Below the pieces are notes generated by a model, which saw only the letters and a program-made list of their open reading frames with translations, ran no database searches and was not told the origin of the DNA. Below, piece by piece: positions 34,936 through 43,197 of a stretch of 64,000 bases of DNA (within the stretch, counting starts at the first letter, position 1; the number at the start of each line of letters is the position of its first letter). The DNA is from Burkholderia sp. FERM BP-3421 (GTDB lineage: Bacteria; Pseudomonadota; Gammaproteobacteria; Burkholderiales; Burkholderiaceae). Location: contig NZ_CP117782.1 in the NCBI RefSeq assembly GCF_028657905.1, positions 2,976,001 to 3,040,000 of the forward strand. Direction: 5' to 3'. The position numbers and the translations under genes were made by a program.

Positions 34936-36310
34936 GACTGAAAATCACCCCCAGCAGATCATCCGACGTGAACTCCCCGGTGATCGAATTCAACTGCTCC
35001 TGCGCCAGCCGCAGTTCCTCCGCGAACAGATCCAGCGCCTGCGCATTCTGCTCCGCGTGATCCGCCGCCTGCTCCAGATGCTGCCGCGCTGCGCGCAGCG
35101 CGATCAAATGCCGCTCACGGGCCAGATAGACACTCTCCGCCCCCGCCTGCCACCCCGCGATCCGCAGCAGCTCACCGCGCAGCAAATCGATCCCATCCCC
35201 GCGCTTGGCCGACAGCCGCACCTCGGTCAGATCCGCCCCGCCCGCCACATGCGCGACCGCCGCCGGCGTCTCCGTCAGATCCGTCTTGTTCAACACCCGC
35301 ACCACCGGCACCCCTTCCGGAAAACGCGCGGCAATCGCCACATCGTCATCGCCAAGCGCCGCGCGCGCGTCGAGCAGATGCAGCACCACATCCGCCCGCT
35401 CGATCTCCGCCCAGGTGCGCGCGATGCCGATCTTCTCGACCTCGTCCTCGGTTTCCCGCAAGCCCGCCGTATCGATGATGTGCAGCGGAATGCCCTCGAC
35501 CTGGATCGTCTGCGCGACCTTGTCGCGCGTGGTCCCGGCGATCGGCGTGACGATCGCCAGCTCCGCCCCCGCCAGCGCATTCAACAGCGACGACTTGCCC
35601 ACATTCGGCTGCCCCGCGAGCACCACCGACAGCCCTTCCCGCAACAACGCCCCCTGCCGCGCTTCCCCCAGCACCCGCTCAAGCTGCGCGCGGATGCGCG
35701 CGAGCTTGCCGCGCGCGTCGGCCGCTTCGAGGAAGTCGATCTCCTCCTCCGGAAAGTCGAGCGTCGCCTCCACCAGCATCCGCAACGCAATCACATCGTC
35801 GACGAGCGCATGAATATCGCGCGAGAACGCCCCGTCCAGCGAACGTCCCGCCGAACGCACGGCAGCCTCGGTGCTCGCCTCGATCAGGTCCGCAACCGCT
35901 TCCGCCTGCGCGAGATCCAGCTTGTCGTTGAGAAACGCGCGGCGCGTGAACTCACCCGGCTCGGCCAACCGCAACCCATGCGCCGCACCGGCCGCGAGGC
36001 AGCGCTGCAGCACCAATTGCAGCACGATCGGACCGCCGTGCCCCTGCAACTCCAGCACATGTTCGCCTGTGTACGAATGCGGCGCGGGAAAGGACAGCGC
36101 AATGCCACGGTCGAGCGGCTGGCCGTCCCCATCGAGGAACGGCACGTAGCTCGCATGACGCGGCGCGAGCGGCTGCCCGCACAATGCGTCGATCAGCGCC
36201 CGCGCCGCCGGCTCGCCCGCGCGCCCGAACGACACCCGCACGACCCCGATGCCGCCTCGTCCGGTGGCGGTGGCAATGGCGACAATCGGATCGGAATCGG
36301 TGGCGAGCAT
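34916..36310 (-). CDS. mnmE: tRNA modification GTPase MnmE (TrmE)
   Basis: Partner of MnmG in making 5-carboxymethylaminomethyl-uridine at tRNA wobble U34. 464 residues. The N-terminal formyl-THF-binding domain starts DPIVAIATATGRGGIGVVRV. The inserted G domain has G1 GQPNVGKSS, G2 TTRD, G3 DTAGLRE and G4 NKTD. The C-terminal Cys motif FCIGK is complete. The ATG at 36310 was chosen; the frame continues to 36403. The end of this gene is an island insertion point, but the reading frame has been kept intact. Confidence 0.97.
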   Translation of the reverse strand: MLATDSDPIVAIATATGRGGIGVVRVSFGRAGEPAARALIDALCGQPLAPRHASYVPFLDGDGQPLDRGIALSFPAPHSYTGEHVLELQGHGGPIVLQLVLQRCLAAGAAHGLRLAEPGEFTRRAFLNDKLDLAQAEAVADLIEASTEAAVRSAGRSLDGAFSRDIHALVDDVIALRMLVEATLDFPEEEIDFLEAADARGKLARIRAQLERVLGEARQGALLREGLSVVLAGQPNVGKSSLLNALAGAELAIVTPIAGTTRDKVAQTIQVEGIPLHIIDTAGLRETEDEVEKIGIARTWAEIERADVVLHLLDARAALGDDDVAIAARFPEGVPVVRVLNKTDLTETPAAVAHVAGGADLTEVRLSAKRGDGIDLLRGELLRIAGWQAGAESVYLARERHLIALRAARQHLEQAADHAEQNAQALDLFAEELRLAQEQLNSITGEFTSDDLLGVIFSRFCIGK

Positions 36311-36450
36311 GGTCAAATTCGAGATAAAGCGGAAGACTGCGCAGGAAACAGGGCGTGTACCGCCCCAGGACGCCCGCATTGTAGCTTGGCCGCTGTGTTG
36401 CATTCTTCAGACAAATTCTCAAACGCCCGTTTGATATAAATCTGACTTTA

Positions 36451-36480
36451 TCCTATGCAAGATAGGACAAGTCCTATAAT
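36451..36480 (+). promoter_or_regulatory. Operator-promoter of the HTH gene
   Basis: A perfect inverted repeat ATAGGAC-AA-GTCCTAT (36462-36477), plus a further half-site TCCTAT to its left, overlaps the -10 TATAAT (36475-36480). Binding there would block the promoter. The HTH gene begins at 36652. Confidence 0.55.
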
Positions 36481-36651
36481 CTAGTACGTATTCTTCGCGC
36501 CAATTCGCGGGAATCCTCCGGTTTTCGTACACAGGCACGGCAATCGTTTGCGTCCTGCGTCGCTCAATGCCAGTTAAACGCGTACCTATTTGGGATAAAT
36601 CTCGCCCCACCGGTTGTCTACCTGATGCCGGCCGAACCGCACAATTTGGCC

Positions 36652-37074
36652 ATGCCGACACTCGAAGAAAAAGCCGCGTTCACCGAGCGCCTGAAATTCG
36701 CCTTGTTGCGCAGCCCAGAGAAAGTCACCGGCGCGACGGAACTCGCATTGCATTTCAATTTGCGTCATCACGGCGAGCATCCGGTTTCGCCGCAAACGGC
36801 GCATAAATGGCTGACGGGGCGCACCATCCCCACGCCGGACAAGCTCCGTACGCTGGCTGACTGGCTGCGCGTCGATCTCCACTGGCTCCACTACGGGCCG
36901 CCGCCCAGCACCGCGGCGCGTTCGACTCCGCAGCCGCTGCCGCGCGACGAGAAATACCCGCCCACGCCCGAGACCATCGAGCTGGCGTCGAAGATCGAGT
37001 CGCTGTCGCCACATCATCGCTACCTGGTGCAGGAATTGATCGAGCAGTTCTACGGCGACCCAAGCCGCCACTGA
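36652..37074 (+). CDS. XRE-like helix-turn-helix regulator
   Basis: About 140 residues. The N-terminal part has an HTH of the phage-repressor kind (SPQTAHKWLTGRTIPTPDKL as recognition helix and following), and the tail is Pro-rich with a helical end (IESLSPHHRYLVQELIEQFY). The ATG at 36652 reads MPTLEEKAAFTERL; an ATG 27 bases upstream is also in frame, and neither has a good ribosome-binding site. Divergent from mnmE. A perfect palindrome over its promoter suggests autorepression. Ends at a strong terminator shared with yidC. Confidence 0.8.
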   Translation: MPTLEEKAAFTERLKFALLRSPEKVTGATELALHFNLRHHGEHPVSPQTAHKWLTGRTIPTPDKLRTLADWLRVDLHWLHYGPPPSTAARSTPQPLPRDEKYPPTPETIELASKIESLSPHHRYLVQELIEQFYGDPSRH

Positions 37075-37087
37075 CCTCCCCCAAACG

Positions 37088-37123
37088 AAAAAGCCGCCCG
37101 GTTCTCACCGGGCGGCTTTTTTT
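37088..37123. terminator. Bidirectional rho-independent terminator
   Basis: A-run, stem AAGCCGCCCGG, loop TTCTCA, stem CCGGGCGGCTT and a T-run. Serves the HTH gene and, read the other way, yidC. Confidence 0.93.
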
Positions 37124-37167
37124 CATGGCGCGGCGGGAGGCGATGCGCACCGCCTCCCCGCACCGCG

Positions 37168-38826
37168 TCAGGTCGTCTTTTTCTTCGCGCCGATCGTGCG
37201 CGTGATGTAGTACTGCTGCGCGATCGACAGCACGTTGTTCACGACGTAGTACAGCACGAGACCCGCCGGGAAAAAGAAGAACATCACCGAGAACGCAATC
37301 GGCATGAACATCATCATCTTGGCCTGGACCGGGTCCGGCGGCGTCGGGTTCAGCTTGGTCTGCACGAACATCGAGACGGCCATCAGCACCGGCAGGATGA
37401 AGTACGGATCGCGCTGCGACAGGTCGTGGATCCACAGAATCCACGGCGCGCCGCGCATCTCGACCGACGCGAGCAGCACCCAGTACAGCGAGATGAACAC
37501 CGGAATCTGGATCACCACCGGCAGGCAGCCGCCGAACGGGTTCACCTTCTCGGTCTTGTACAGCTCCATCAGCGCCGAATTCATCTTCTGCGGATCGCCC
37601 TTGAAGCGTTCGCGCAGCGCCTGCATCCGCGGCGTGATTTCCTTCATGCGCGCCATCGACTTGTAGCTCGCCGCCGACAGCGGGAAGAACACCGCCTTGA
37701 TCAGCAGCGTGAGCAGCACGATCGCCCAGCCCCAGTTGCCGACGTAACCGTGGATCTTCTCGAGCAGCCAGAACAGCGGCTTCGCGATGATCGTCACCCA
37801 GCCGTAGTCCTTGACCAGTTCGAGGCCCGGCGCGACGCCTTCCAGCATCCGCTCTTCTTCCGGGCCCGCGAACAGGCGCGCGGACACGTCGGCGGACTGG
37901 CCCGGCGCGATCGCCGCGACCGGCTGCTTGACGCCCACGCGATACAGCGTCGGGTCGATCTTCTCGACGTAGATGTCGCGCTTCACGCCCTGCTGCGGAA
38001 TCCAGGCGGATGCGAAGTAGTGCTGCACCATCGCCACCCAGCCGTTGTCCGCGGACGGGACGTAGTCAGCCTTGTTCTTGTCGATGTCGGCGAAGTTGAT
38101 CTTCTGGAAGTGCTTCTGGTCGGTGTAGACCGCCGGCCCGAGGAACGTATGCGAGAACAGCGGCGTCTCGACCGGCGTGTTGTCGCGCACCAGCTCCATG
38201 TAGACGGTCGGCGACACCGGCGCTGCGCCGACGTTGTCGATCTTGGTGTCGACGCCGATCACATAGCTGCCGCGCGTGAACGTGTAGGTCTTGACCACCT
38301 TCACGCCGCCCTTCACCGGCGATTCGAACGACAGCTTCAGCGCGTTCGCGTCGCCCGTCAGCGACGTCGGGCCCGCAACTTGCGCATAGACGTCGTTGTG
38401 ATTCGGGAAATCGCCGCCGAGCAGGCCCGTGCGCGCCAGATAGGTGTGGCCCGTGGTGTGGTCGAACAGCGTGACGAACAGGTCGGGCTGCTTGCCGTCG
38501 CCGGCCTTCTTCAGCGTGAGCTTCGCGAGCGTGCCGCCGCGCGTGTCGATCTCGCCGTCATAGACGTCGGTCGAGAACTTCACGAGCTGCGCCTGCGCGG
38601 CCGGGGCCGTCGTCGCGGGCGCCGCGCCGGCGGCGGCCGCCGGCACGTCACCGGCTGCCGTCGTCGCGCCCGTGCCCGATGCGCCGCCCGCGGCGGCCGC
38701 GGGGGCCGTCTGCGTGGCGTTCGGGAAGAACATCGACGGGCGCCCATGGAAGCGCTGCCAGTTGTCGAACAGCATGACCGCCGACATGAAGAAGATCACC
38801 CATAGGACGGTGCGTTTGATATCCAT
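37168..38826 (-). CDS. yidC: Membrane protein insertase YidC
   Basis: Inserts and folds inner-membrane proteins with or without SecYEG. 552 residues: an N-terminal anchor (TVLWVIFFMSAVMLFDNW), the large periplasmic beta domain (about 60-340, e.g. TRGGTLAKLTLKKAG), then the conserved hydrophobic domain with GNWGWAIVLLTLLIKAVFFP, the cytosolic loop with RMKEITPRMQALRERF and FGGCLPVVIQIPVFISLYWV. Length and order are normal for the Gram-negative form. Part of the rpmH-rnpA-yidD-yidC-mnmE block. Confidence 0.97.
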   Translation of the reverse strand: MDIKRTVLWVIFFMSAVMLFDNWQRFHGRPSMFFPNATQTAPAAAAGGASGTGATTAAGDVPAAAAGAAPATTAPAAQAQLVKFSTDVYDGEIDTRGGTLAKLTLKKAGDGKQPDLFVTLFDHTTGHTYLARTGLLGGDFPNHNDVYAQVAGPTSLTGDANALKLSFESPVKGGVKVVKTYTFTRGSYVIGVDTKIDNVGAAPVSPTVYMELVRDNTPVETPLFSHTFLGPAVYTDQKHFQKINFADIDKNKADYVPSADNGWVAMVQHYFASAWIPQQGVKRDIYVEKIDPTLYRVGVKQPVAAIAPGQSADVSARLFAGPEEERMLEGVAPGLELVKDYGWVTIIAKPLFWLLEKIHGYVGNWGWAIVLLTLLIKAVFFPLSAASYKSMARMKEITPRMQALRERFKGDPQKMNSALMELYKTEKVNPFGGCLPVVIQIPVFISLYWVLLASVEMRGAPWILWIHDLSQRDPYFILPVLMAVSMFVQTKLNPTPPDPVQAKMMMFMPIAFSVMFFFFPAGLVLYYVVNNVLSIAQQYYITRTIGAKKKTT

Positions 38827-38834
38827 GCGTTGTC

Positions 38835-39101
38835 TCAGAGTCGAGGGGAGCGCGCTTCAGCCTGGGTTGGAGCGCGTGGATCGGAGTTGGGCGGCGGGAC
38901 CAGATCGATGCCGCCCGCGGAAAACGGATGGCATCGGCACAGACGCCTGGCGGCGAGATACGTGCCGCGCGCGGCGCCATGATACTGGATTGCCTCGCGC
39001 GCGTAATCCGAACAGGAAGGATAAAAACGGCAGCGGTTGCCGAGCAGCGGACTCACGGCAAGCTTGTAGAAACGCAGCAATGCGATCAATACCGTTTGCA
39101 T
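38835..39101 (-). CDS. yidD: Membrane protein insertion efficiency factor YidD
   Basis: 88 residues with the three-Cys pattern of YidD (RFYPSCSDYAREAI, ARRLCRCHPFSAGGID), and a short amphipathic start (LIALLRFYKLAVSPLLG) for membrane association. Helps YidC-mediated insertion. Eight bases upstream of yidC, so co-translated. Confidence 0.95.
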   Translation of the reverse strand: MQTVLIALLRFYKLAVSPLLGNRCRFYPSCSDYAREAIQYHGAARGTYLAARRLCRCHPFSAGGIDLVPPPNSDPRAPTQAEARSPRL

Positions 39102-39161
39102 AGCAAGGGCGGCGTAAGGTGCGCCGCGTCAGGTCAAGCGGGCGGGCAACCGGCCCGCGCG

Positions 39162-39647
39162 TCAGGCATCACGCGCGTCGGAACCCGACGCGGGTTTCGC
39201 ACCGCTGCGCTTCCCGATCTCCCGCACCGCCCGGTCGAGCAGCGCGCGGATCTCGTCCGCGCACAGCGCCCCGAGCGGAGCGGACGCCGCGCTCGGCAGC
39301 GCCTTCGCGTCGAAACGCGTATGCAGGCGCAACAGCAGGTCCCAGCCGGCGAACTCGGCGCGGCGGACGCGGAACGCCTCGCGCGCGATACGCTTGACCT
39401 GGTTGCGCGTGACAGCGCGCGGCGCGTACTTCTTGCCGATCACCAGGCCAAGGCGCGCCGCTTCACCCGTCTCGCGACCGTAGATCACGAAGTGCGCGGA
39501 GCGCCGCCACGGGCGCAAACGAAAAACGGATGAAAATTCATCCGTTTTCAGAAGTCGCGCAGCTTTGGGAAAGGCGGCGGGCGCTTGCAACGGAATCGAA
39601 CCCGGGACAGCGGCTGCCTTGCCCGCCTCGCTGCGGACGGCGGACAC
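39162..39647 (-). CDS. rnpA: Ribonuclease P protein component
   Basis: Protein subunit of RNase P, which trims the 5' end of tRNA precursors. The core includes FPKAARLLKTDEFSSVFRLR and the RNR-like signature YAPRAVTRNQVKRIAREAFR. The start is uncertain: the frame is open up to the rpmH gene. A GTG at 39647, 16 bases after the rpmH stop, gives 161 residues; a TTG at 39590 would give 142, nearer to many homologues. A C-terminal tail rich in Ala and Gly is seen. Confidence 0.9.
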   Translation of the reverse strand: MSAVRSEAGKAAAVPGSIPLQAPAAFPKAARLLKTDEFSSVFRLRPWRRSAHFVIYGRETGEAARLGLVIGKKYAPRAVTRNQVKRIAREAFRVRRAEFAGWDLLLRLHTRFDAKALPSAASAPLGALCADEIRALLDRAVREIGKRSGAKPASGSDARDA

Positions 39648-39663
39648 GACGCGCGGCCCGTCC

Positions 39664-39798
39664 TTAGATCGCGAGGCGCTTGCGGCCCTTCGCGCGGCGG
39701 GCGTTGATGACCTTGCGGCCACCTGCCGTCTTCATGCGAACGCGGAAGCCATGGGTGCGCTTGCGGCGCGTCACGGAAGGTTGGTAGGTACGTTTCAT
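39664..39798 (-). CDS. rpmH: Ribosomal protein bL34
   Basis: 44 residues ([20 protein letters not shown] ... [14 protein letters not shown]), identical in pattern to bacterial L34. First gene of the leftward origin block; directly precedes rnpA, as in nearly all bacteria. Confidence 0.98.
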
Positions 39799-40230
39799 GT
39801 TGCTCTCACTTGGTCGAGAATATCGGGAATCAGGGACCGCGTGCCCTCTCTTCAAGGCAACCGGGCGAACGCAATCGCCGAAAAATACAGGATTGGTTTT
39901 CGCGGAACCCGCTATTTAAACCGCTTTTCTCTTGGTGGTCAATACTTTACGGCCAACATCGAGACAGGCCGCGTACTGTGCCTGACCCCATCCAGGCCAC
40001 CCGCCCGCTGCACACACCCCTGTGGATAACTCCCGCGCGGCATCCGTTTGGCGGTAGAATCTCGCCTTATCTCCAAGAATCCCGCACGCCGCTTCGGCTC
40101 GCGCCTGTGCCCAAACCCTTGTTGCACAAGCGCCCGAGGCCTACTCGCACGGCCACACCGGGCCTTGTTGCCAATCCGCGACAAGGGCGGCCGGTGAGCC
40201 GCCGTGCAACCGAACAACGACAGCACTTCG
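39799..40230. other. rpmH-dnaA intergenic region, probable origin/dnaA control region
   Basis: Between the leftward rpmH and rightward dnaA genes, where oriC commonly lies. One perfect DnaA box TGTGGATAA is at 40021-40029, and an A+T-richer stretch is at about 39880-39955. Only a single perfect box is seen, so the region may be the dnaA promoter with autoregulation, and a full oriC is not proven. Confidence 0.5.
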
Positions 40231-41736
40231 ATGAACGATTTCTGGCAACACTGTTCCGCCCTGTTGGAGCGCGAATTGACGCCCCAACAGTACGTGACGT
40301 GGATCAAACCACTTGCCCCGGTTGCCTTCGACGCCGCTGCACATACGCTGTCCATCGCCGCTCCGAACCGCTTCAAGCTCGATTGGGTCAAGAGCCAGTT
40401 CTCCGGCCGCATTTCCGATATGGCCCGCGATTTCTGGAACGCGCCGATCGACGTCCAGTTCGTCCTCGACCCGAAGGCCGGCGCACGCGGCCCCGCAGCC
40501 GCGCCGGCGCTGACGCCGCGCGCCCCGGCCCAGCCCGTCATGCCCACCGCGCCGCTGGCGCCGAGCGCGGCCGCGCCCGCCGCGCTCGGCGGCGACGATT
40601 CGGCCGACCTCGACCTGCCGAGCCTGACCGCGCACGAGGCGGCCGCCGGACGCCGCACCTGGCGGCCGGGCGCGGGCCCCGCCGCGTCGAACGGCGAGAC
40701 CGACTCGATGTACGAGCGCTCGAAGCTCAACCCGGTCCTCACCTTCGACAACTTCGTGACCGGCAAGGCGAACCAGCTCGCGCGCGCCGCCGCGATCCAG
40801 GTGGCCGACAACCCCGGCATCTCGTACAACCCGCTGTTTCTGTACGGCGGCGTCGGCCTCGGCAAAACCCACCTGATCCACGCGATCGGCAACCAGCTGC
40901 TGCTCGACAAGGCCGGCGCGCGGATCCGCTACATCCACGCGGAGCAGTACGTGTCCGACGTCGTGAAGGCGTACCAGCGCAAGGCCTTCGACGATTTCAA
41001 ACGCTACTATCACTCGCTCGACCTGCTGCTGATCGACGATATCCAGTTCTTCTCCGGCAAGTCGCGCACCCAGGAAGAGTTCTTCTACGCGTTCGAGGCG
41101 CTGGTCGCGAACAAGGCGCAGGTGATCATCACCAGCGACACCTACCCGAAGGAAATCTCGGGCATCGACGACCGGCTGATCTCGCGCTTCGACTCCGGCC
41201 TGACCGTCGCGATCGAGCCGCCCGAACTCGAGATGCGGGTCGCGATCCTGATGCGCAAGGCGCAGTCGGAAGGCGTGAGCCTGTCGGAGGACGTCGCGTT
41301 CTTCGTCGCGAAGCACCTGCGCTCGAACGTGCGCGAACTCGAAGGCGCGCTGCGCAAGATCCTCGCGTACTCGAAGTTCCACGGCCGCGAGATCACGATC
41401 GAGCTGACCAAGGAAGCGCTCAAGGATCTGCTGACCGTGCAGAACCGGCAGATCTCGGTGGAGAACATCCAGAAGACGGTCGCCGACTTCTACAACATCA
41501 AGGTCGCCGACATGTATTCGAAGAAGCGGCCCGCCAACATCGCGCGGCCGCGCCAGATCGCGATGTACCTCGCGAAGGAACTGACGCAGAAGAGCCTGCC
41601 CGAGATCGGCGAGCTGTTCGGCGGGCGCGATCACACGACCGTGCTGCACGCGGTCCGCAAGATCGCCGACGAGCGCAGCAAGGATGCGCAGCTCAATCAC
41701 GAGCTGCACGTGCTCGAGCAGACGCTGAAGGGCTGA
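40231..41736 (+). CDS. dnaA: Chromosomal replication initiator DnaA
   Basis: Binds DnaA boxes and opens the origin. 501 residues: domain I (MNDFWQHCSALLERELTPQQ), a long Ala/Pro-rich linker typical of Burkholderia (about 90-150), the AAA+ domain with Walker A GGVGLGKTH (about 206-214) and Walker B LLIDDIQFF, and the C-terminal DNA-binding signature FGGRDHTTVLHAVRKI. The frame is open from GTG 40204, but the ATG at 40231 fits family starts. Followed by a hairpin and then dnaN. Confidence 0.98.
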   Translation: MNDFWQHCSALLERELTPQQYVTWIKPLAPVAFDAAAHTLSIAAPNRFKLDWVKSQFSGRISDMARDFWNAPIDVQFVLDPKAGARGPAAAPALTPRAPAQPVMPTAPLAPSAAAPAALGGDDSADLDLPSLTAHEAAAGRRTWRPGAGPAASNGETDSMYERSKLNPVLTFDNFVTGKANQLARAAAIQVADNPGISYNPLFLYGGVGLGKTHLIHAIGNQLLLDKAGARIRYIHAEQYVSDVVKAYQRKAFDDFKRYYHSLDLLLIDDIQFFSGKSRTQEEFFYAFEALVANKAQVIITSDTYPKEISGIDDRLISRFDSGLTVAIEPPELEMRVAILMRKAQSEGVSLSEDVAFFVAKHLRSNVRELEGALRKILAYSKFHGREITIELTKEALKDLLTVQNRQISVENIQKTVADFYNIKVADMYSKKRPANIARPRQIAMYLAKELTQKSLPEIGELFGGRDHTTVLHAVRKIADERSKDAQLNHELHVLEQTLKG

Positions 41737-41766
41737 GCGCGCGCGCCGCCCTTGAGAATCGGCGGG

Positions 41767-41798
41767 CCGCCCCAATTTAAAAGGGGCGGTTCGGTTTT
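41767..41798 (+). terminator. Terminator or attenuator between dnaA and dnaN
   Basis: CCGCCCC (41767-41773) pairs with GGGGCGG (41783-41789) around AATTTAAAAA-type loop, followed by TTCGGTTTT. A second GC hairpin (GCCCCGCC/GGCGGGGC, about 41845) lies in the dnaN leader. Confidence 0.6.
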
Positions 41799-41900
41799 GA
41801 GGCACAATATAGGTTTGACCGCCCCGGCGGCGGTGGGTACAGGCCCCGCCTGGCGGGGCGTTGCGAGGCTTGCAGGCCGTTATTTCAACGAAGGAACTCT

Positions 41901-43004
41901 ATGCAACTGGTCAAGACCGAACGAGACACCCTCCTCAGGCCGCTGCAAACCGTAAGCGGTATCGTCGAGCGCCGCCATACGCTGCCGATCCTCGCCAACC
42001 TGTTGATCACCAAGAACGGCCCGGACGTGTCGTTCCTGTCGACCGACCTCGAACTGCAGATCACGACGCGCGCCGACTTCGGCGTCGGCGGGGATCAGGT
42101 CGCGACCACCGTCGCCGCGCGCAAGCTGCTCGACATCCTGCGCGCGATGCCCGACGGCCAGGTCACGCTGTCGCTCGCGGACAAGCGTCTCACCGTGCAG
42201 TCGGGCAAGAGCCGCTTCGCCTTGCAGACGCTCGCCGCCGACGAGTTCCCGACGGTCGCGCAAGCCAAGGATTTCGGCGCGAGCCTGTCCGTGCCGCAGA
42301 AGTCGTTCCGCCAGCTGCTCGGGATGGTCTACTTCGCGATGGCGCAGCAGGACATCCGCTACTACCTGAACGGCATGCTGCTCGTCGTCGACGGCGACCA
42401 GCTGATGGCGGTCGCGACCGACGGCCACCGCCTCGCGTTCTCGTCGATGAAGATCGAAGGCGCGTTCCCGCGCCAGGAAGTGATCGTGCCGCGCAAGACG
42501 ATCCTCGAACTGCAGCGCCTGCTCGAGGATATCGACGACGTCGTGACGATCGACATCGCGCAGACCCAGGCGAAGTTCACGTTCGGCCAGGTCGAACTGG
42601 TGTCGAAGCTGGTCGAGGGCAAGTTCCCCGACTTCCAGCGCGTGATCCCGAAGGGACACAAGAACACCTTCCTGATCGGACGTGAAGAACTGCAGCGTTC
42701 GCTGCAGCGCGCGGCGATCCTGACCTCCGACAAGTTCAAGGGCGTGCGCTGCATCATCGCCCCGGGCCAGCTCAAGATCATGTCGACCAACGCCGACCAG
42801 GAAGAGGCGCAGGAAGAGCTGGAAATCGCCTACCAGGGCGACACGATCGATATCGGTTTCAACGTCACGTACCTGCTCGACGTGCTCGCGAACCTGAAGG
42901 TCGACAACATCAACGTGAGCCTGGGCGACGCAAGCTCGAGCGCGCTGATCACGGTGCCGGAGAACGAAGAATTCAAGTATGTCGTGATGCCGATGCGCAT
43001 CTGA
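41901..43004 (+). CDS. dnaN: DNA polymerase III sliding clamp (beta subunit)
   Basis: Ring that holds the replicase on DNA. 367 residues, three clamp-like repeats, starting MQLVKTERDTLLRPLQTVSG and ending in the conserved EFKYVVMPMRI. AAGGAA lies before the ATG. The normal order dnaA-dnaN-gyrB is kept; a recF gene is missing between dnaN and gyrB, as is usual in Burkholderia. Confidence 0.98.
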   Translation: MQLVKTERDTLLRPLQTVSGIVERRHTLPILANLLITKNGPDVSFLSTDLELQITTRADFGVGGDQVATTVAARKLLDILRAMPDGQVTLSLADKRLTVQSGKSRFALQTLAADEFPTVAQAKDFGASLSVPQKSFRQLLGMVYFAMAQQDIRYYLNGMLLVVDGDQLMAVATDGHRLAFSSMKIEGAFPRQEVIVPRKTILELQRLLEDIDDVVTIDIAQTQAKFTFGQVELVSKLVEGKFPDFQRVIPKGHKNTFLIGREELQRSLQRAAILTSDKFKGVRCIIAPGQLKIMSTNADQEEAQEELEIAYQGDTIDIGFNVTYLLDVLANLKVDNINVSLGDASSSALITVPENEEFKYVVMPMRI

Positions 43005-43197
43005 CGCGCGACGGCACACAGGACACACCAAGGGGCGGTACGCCCCTTTGGCGTTTTTATGGCAAATCAGGGCCACCGAACCAGGTGCTTGCCACCCGCC
43101 CGAACTGGGCGTCGACGCATGTCGGCCGGCGCGGCGTTTTACTCGTAAAGAACCCCGCGCCGCCGCTCGTGCGGCCCCGCAGAACCGGAAGAAACCC

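Noticed and set aside
41737..41900. oriC between dnaA and dnaN
   Set aside because: No DnaA box is seen; only a terminator-like hairpin and a GC hairpin in the dnaN leader.
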